From: Acetatifactor sp.
GTDB taxonomy: Bacteria > Bacillota > Clostridia > Lachnospirales > Lachnospiraceae
Direction of reading: 5' to 3'
DNA: 8,867 bases
NCBI GenBank assembly: GCA_016303085.1
Contig: JAEDMI010000099.1
Location: forward strand, 1-8,867
Within the stretch, counting starts at the first letter, position 1. Every line of letters begins with the position of its first letter. Under the pieces are notes generated by a model. That model ran no database searches, was not told where the DNA came from, and worked only from the letters and a program-made list of their open reading frames with translations. A program made the translations under genes and the position numbers. This document shows positions 5,762 to 8,867 of the stretch, in pieces.

Positions 5762-6658
5762 ATGGCAGAGGAAAGACACATCAGAAAACGGGAAGCTGCT
5801 GACGAGCGTCAGTACATGATAAACGAAGATTACGAGGTGTATGAGAAACAGGGTGCGCCCATGGGAGCAATCTCTTTTCACTATCACAATTTTTACGAGA
5901 TTATCTATGTGCTGGAAGGAGAGTATTCCTCGTTGATAGAGGACAGAACCTATCATATGAAAAAGGGGGACTTCCTTCTGATAGACCAGAATGTAATGCA
6001 CAAGTATCATTATGTGGAAAAGAAACATGATTCTTCCAAACGGATTATTCTCTGGGTGACGCCGCAGATGTTGTCCTCACTCTCGGAAGCGGATATGGAT
6101 TTGTCAGCCTGTTTTCACGGCAAGGAATCCTGTGCTTATCATTTCCCGATTTATTACGAGGAAATGCTGCAGGGATATCTATTGAAACTGGCTATGACAC
6201 AGATGCAGGAATCTGCGGATATGGGGGCAAAGAAAGTGTTGGACAGGGGCTGCCTGACCCTGTTTTTTGTCTATTTGAATATATTGTGCGCCAGAGAGGA
6301 ATACCTGTTTGCACAGGAGGATTTGGTAAGTCATCCCATGGTAGAACAGGTATCCGCGTATATTGACGCCCATTTGACAGAGCGGATAACGGTGGAGGAT
6401 TTGGCTGAACAGGTGCATATGAGCAAATACTATTTTCTGCGGAAGTTTAAGGAGCTTACCGGAGTCACTGTCCATGCTTTTGTAATTGACAAACGGCTGA
6501 TTAAGGCATGTGAGGCGCTGCGCTCCGGCAAGAATGTGACAGAGTGCCGGCAGTTTGCAGGCTTTTCCGACTACACTTCTTTTTTGCGGAATTTTAAGGG
6601 AACTTTCGGTGTCTCTCCGGGAAAATATATGGAATACCTGATTCAGGACAATCAGTAG
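5762..6658 (+). CDS. AraC-family transcriptional regulator, probable uxuAB regulator
   Basis: A 298-residue regulator with the standard two-domain layout. The N-terminal cupin-like sensor is at about 35-110 (FHYHNFYEIIYVLEGEYS, then KKGDFLLIDQNVMH), the type that binds a sugar or sugar acid. The C-terminal double helix-turn-helix is at 192-294: ITVEDLAEQVHMSKYYFLRKFK is the first unit, and CRQFAGFSDYTSFLRNFKGTFGVSPGKY is the second with the family signature. The usual IA before GFSD is FA here, a minor change. The gene diverges from uxuA, so control of glucuronate catabolism by a pathway intermediate is the likely role; this is inference. The start at 5762 has AGGAAGG (5742-5748) 13 bases upstream, rather far. 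The next ATG (5816) is worse placed. Its leader carries the minisatellite. Confidence 0.92.
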   Translation: MAEERHIRKREAADERQYMINEDYEVYEKQGAPMGAISFHYHNFYEIIYVLEGEYSSLIEDRTYHMKKGDFLLIDQNVMHKYHYVEKKHDSSKRIILWVTPQMLSSLSEADMDLSACFHGKESCAYHFPIYYEEMLQGYLLKLAMTQMQESADMGAKKVLDRGCLTLFFVYLNILCAREEYLFAQEDLVSHPMVEQVSAYIDAHLTERITVEDLAEQVHMSKYYFLRKFKELTGVTVHAFVIDKRLIKACEALRSGKNVTECRQFAGFSDYTSFLRNFKGTFGVSPGKYMEYLIQDNQ

Positions 6659-6699
6659 CGGAGAAAAGTGGTACAAGGAAATATTTATATCGGGAGCCG

Positions 6700-6945
6700 G
6701 TGGCAAAAGTGGTGAACAGGCGGTATCAAACAAGTGGATGGGACTATTCCATGTATTTGGGATGGTTTACGGATGCTGTAACAAGAGCAATGTTTGAAAA
6801 GGGCCTGGCGTTATTGAAAGAGCAGGAAGAATCAGGGAAAACTAGGGAAAACCGGCGCGGAGAGAATGTCCGTGCCGGTTTTTTGCCGCGCACTATGGCG
6901 CACACTATTCAGCCGGGCTCCGCTATTCTGGTAACGCCCACATAG
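6700..6945 (+). pseudogene. Short unrecognised open frame running through a terminator, possible gene fragment
   Basis: A GTG at 6700 opens 81 codons; the frame is also open upstream to within the end of the AraC gene. Residues 12-45 (TSGWDYSMYLGWFTDAVTRAMFEKGLALLKEQEE) look protein-like, with aromatic and helix-forming residues, but I do not recognise the family. There is no ribosome-binding site for the GTG. The frame passes straight through the strong intrinsic terminator at 6848-6884 and on into DNA antisense to the next gene, so the C-terminal half cannot be genuine. It may be the surviving fragment of a lost gene or an accidental frame. Confidence 0.2.
6848..6884 (+). terminator. Strong rho-independent terminator after the AraC gene
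   Basis: AAAACCGGCGCGGA (6848-6861) pairs with TCCGTGCCGGTTTT (6869-6882) with a single G-T wobble and a 7-nt loop. It is followed by an uninterrupted run of six T (6879-6884). It ends plus-strand transcription from the AraC-family gene. Because the left arm starts with AAAA it can also act on the minus strand, for the convergent peptidoglycan-binding gene whose stop is 24 bp away. Confidence 0.9.
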
Positions 6946-7493
6946 ATGTCGGAGATTGCGTACCAGGTAGGGTAGTCTGTGACACCTGTCTGGGGCAAAT
7001 CAAAAATCTCCTGGAAGGTACGCACTGCCTCTGCGGTGGCAGGCCCGTAGATTCCGTCTGCTGTGACAGTGGGGATGGCGGGATAATTGCGTGCGATGCG
7101 GTTCAGCTGGTTTTGCAACTGGCGAACCTTTTCGCCGGACGCGCCGATTCCCAAATCATAGCCGGGCCAGGAGGAGGGCACACCTGAGATGAAGTCCGCC
7201 GAATTGATATACATATCATTTCCGTAATAGTAATGAATAATATCAATAGCGGAATAGCCTTGGTCACCTAAATACTTGGAACCCCACTGGCTTAAGCCGT
7301 CGCAGGTTACCCGTTTGCCGTCACAGTAGGAGGTAAAGATAGGCTGCCGCACCCCGGGGCGTGAGAGGAAATTGGCAAAAATAGTATCTACAAGGTAATC
7401 TATATTTTCATAAATGTTCCTGCCGTACACCCATTTCTGGTCGTATGCTGTGGAGGAGGTAATGGTGAAATCATATCCCTGATTGCGATACCC
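6909..7493 (-). pseudogene. C-terminal half of a SpoIID-like, peptidoglycan-binding protein gene, cut by an insertion
   Basis: The homologous part begins near 7493 with GYRNQGYDFTITSSTAYDQ. A SpoIID-like region follows (TSYCDGKRVTCDGLSQWG, then the YYYG end). The last 80 residues are a peptidoglycan-binding type-1 domain: GEKVRQLQNQLNRIARNY, then DGIYGPATAEAVRTFQ, then ATWYAI-like PTWYAISDIY. Intact clostridial relatives carry a sizeable N-terminal part before this point, which is missing here. Upstream of about 7493 the DNA changes to AT-rich recombinase sequence. The ATG at 7532 that could restart the frame directly follows an in-frame TAA and has no ribosome-binding site. The gene is therefore split by the adjacent serine-recombinase element. 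The normal product would act at the cell wall, possibly during sporulation; that role is inferred from the domains. Confidence 0.8.
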
Positions 7494-8867
7494 CGAAACC
7501 ATCACTGATTCGGAGCTTGGGAAGAAAACCATTTAAATTGATTTTGAACCGTATAATAATGTTTTCGTTGGTTACGTCTATACGTTCAATTAGTTTGTTT
7601 ATCAGTACTCGCTTTGTGGCATTATCAGCGTTTAGGAGCATATTGTGCCAACTGGGTATGCTGTTTTTTATTTCTTCCCAATCTTTGATTGTCACGGTAG
7701 CATTCTTGAGTTCCGCTTTTTTCTTCTATACGATTTGCTTTTGTTCCTTTTCTTTTTGATGTTGTCTATCAATTTGTTGTTTTAATTCATCGATAGTAAG
7801 AGCATACTCACCCGTGATTGCGTCTGGTATTTTGTCTTCCATAATAGAAATATTGTGTTGTATTTTTTCAAGTTTTTCCATTTCAGAATGTAAAATACTT
7901 TCCAGTTGCTTCTTTTCAATAGTATTGTTCATAATGATTTGATTAAAAGCCTCGTCCCTGCTTTGAAGCTTCTCTATATATTCAGCAATGGAAGAATATA
8001 CGATGGGTTCAATTTTATCTGCTTTAAATTGAGTGGCTTTATTGTGAGGAATTCCTTGCCATGCACTTGGACATCGGTATATGGGAATTTTGCTTGTACG
8101 TCGTTCACCAGTATCCTTGATAGTCCAATAGTTGTATTTACTGCCATTTGTCATCTTTCTACCACAATAACCACAGTGTACAACATCGACAAGAGAAAGC
8201 ATTCCATCGTTACGGGAGATGACAGTTACATTCTGGTTAGATAAGGATTTTTCATACTTTCCTTTTCGTAATAATCTTTTTTCTTGTACCATTTGCCAGA
8301 AGTCTTCACTGATAATCACTAAATCGGGATTAGGTGTGTCTGCAATAATCCATTGTTTATGGTCCAGGCGATTGGTTTTGTCGCCGACACGTTCCCTGCG
8401 ATTATATGTGGTATATCCTGCATAAATAGGGTTGGTAAGGATACTTGTTATTGTTCCGCTTTTCCATACATCATTTGGAGCCATATTTTTGTAGGGTTCA
8501 TTCTCGTTTAAGATTCGGGCTATTTTCGTAGAGCCGAATTCCTGATAAAAGGATAGATTGTATATGTGCTTTACAACCTCTGCCTGTGCCGGAATGATAA
8601 CAGGATGTTTCAGTAATCTGCCATGCTTGCTTATTTCCCCCGAATGAACTAATTCATAGCCAAAAGGGGCTTTGCCACCCATAAACTTGCCCCTTTTTAC
8701 AAGTTGTTTAGCGGTATCTTTAACTCGCATTCCGGTATCAACACTACTTTTCTCAGCATTAGCATATCGGAATACGAGAGTTATGATATCCATTGTGTCA
8801 TTTCCTTTTGGAGAAATCCAACCATCTTTGACTGTGTATATATCAACACCTGCCTTTTTTAATTCCA
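7471..8867 (-). pseudogene. Large serine recombinase, partial at the right edge, with in-frame TAG
   Basis: The frame is open to the right edge; ATG at 8793 is an internal Met, since the 24 codons before it (ELKKAGVDIYTVKDGWISPK onward) read as the end of the resolvase catalytic domain. Next come the recombinase domain (KSSVDTGMRVKDTAKQL, GGKAPFGYEL, TSILTNPIYAGY), a zinc beta-ribbon (HCGYCGRKM and YRCPSAW), and a long coiled coil rich in Lys, Glu and Gln. TAG at 7726-7728 interrupts the coiled coil. The same frame then continues with KKKAELKNATVTIKDW and the typical tail SIPSWHNMLLNADNATKRVL, ending at 7471. The catalytic Ser lies beyond the window. Such enzymes excise and insert elements at short-core att sites, and the gene often sits at the element end, as here. 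The protein is probably inactive unless the TAG is suppressed or a sequencing error. Confidence 0.85.
7485..7500. mobile_element. Insertion junction between the host gene and the serine-recombinase element
   Basis: Left of this point the minus strand codes for the SpoIID-like protein; right of it, AT-rich DNA codes for the recombinase tail. Homology to the host gene begins at the codons for YRNQGYDF (from 7490 leftwards). The recombinase frame runs over the junction and takes its last few codons and its stop (7471-7473) from the host gene. The exact crossover dinucleotide cannot be set without the other end of the element. Confidence 0.6.

Noticed and set aside
5480..6028. 182-codon open frame on the minus strand with Leu/Cys/Pro/Ala repeats
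   Set aside because: It is the antisense reading of the minisatellite and of the AraC-type gene start; low complexity and no ribosome-binding site.
6179..6733. 184-codon open frame on the minus strand
   Set aside because: Antisense to the AraC-type gene's DNA-binding domain; composition follows from the real gene.
7471..7695. Separate small gene of 74 codons
   Set aside because: Same frame as the recombinase and matches its conserved C-terminal end; it is the part after the in-frame TAG.
7726..8793. Complete recombinase starting at the ATG at 8793
   Set aside because: Recombinase sequence continues in frame upstream to the window edge, so this ATG is internal and the catalytic N-terminus lies outside.

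Overview
The window looks like a chromosomal segment of a spore-forming, gut-type Clostridia bacterium, probably a Lachnospiraceae. The evidence is purine-rich Shine-Dalgarno sites, a clostridial-style uxuA/uxuB glucuronate operon with an AraC regulator, a SpoIID-like/peptidoglycan-binding protein of the kind common in that family, and a large serine recombinase. This assignment is inference from gene content; there is no rRNA or other marker gene.

Base composition falls into three blocks. Positions 1 to about 2300 are AT-rich and accessory in character: an array of 52-bp hairpin repeats, a broken GNAT acetyltransferase start, a regulatory stretch with four GACTAGT motifs and a long dyad, then a two-gene operon. 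That operon encodes a PD-(D/E)XK-like nuclease of the DUF6998 type with a C-terminal zinc ribbon, and a GIY-YIG nuclease. No DNA methyltransferase is present in the window. Positions of about 2300 to 2490 hold a GC-richer intergenic stretch that may be a dispersed repeat.

Positions of about 2490 to 6890 are a balanced-GC metabolic block. On the minus strand, uxuA (mannonate dehydratase) is followed by uxuB (fructuronate/mannonate oxidoreductase), which convert D-fructuronate through D-mannonate to 2-keto-3-deoxygluconate. A divergent AraC-family regulator is on the plus strand. The shared intergenic region has a pair of 21-bp-spaced direct repeats (TTGCTnnAAA), a plausible AraC-type operator, and an 11/12-bp minisatellite of about ten units in the regulator's leader. 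A strong intrinsic terminator closes this block.

Positions of about 6900 to 8867 are an insertion junction. The C-terminal half of a SpoIID-like/peptidoglycan-binding protein gene (minus strand) is cut at about position 7490 by AT-rich DNA carrying a large serine recombinase gene that runs off the right edge. The recombinase reads in one frame except for an in-frame TAG near its C-terminal end, and its stop codon appears to lie in the interrupted host gene. The most interesting items are the orphan double-nuclease operon with its unusual upstream repeats and dyad, and the serine-recombinase insertion that splits a cell-wall/sporulation-type gene.
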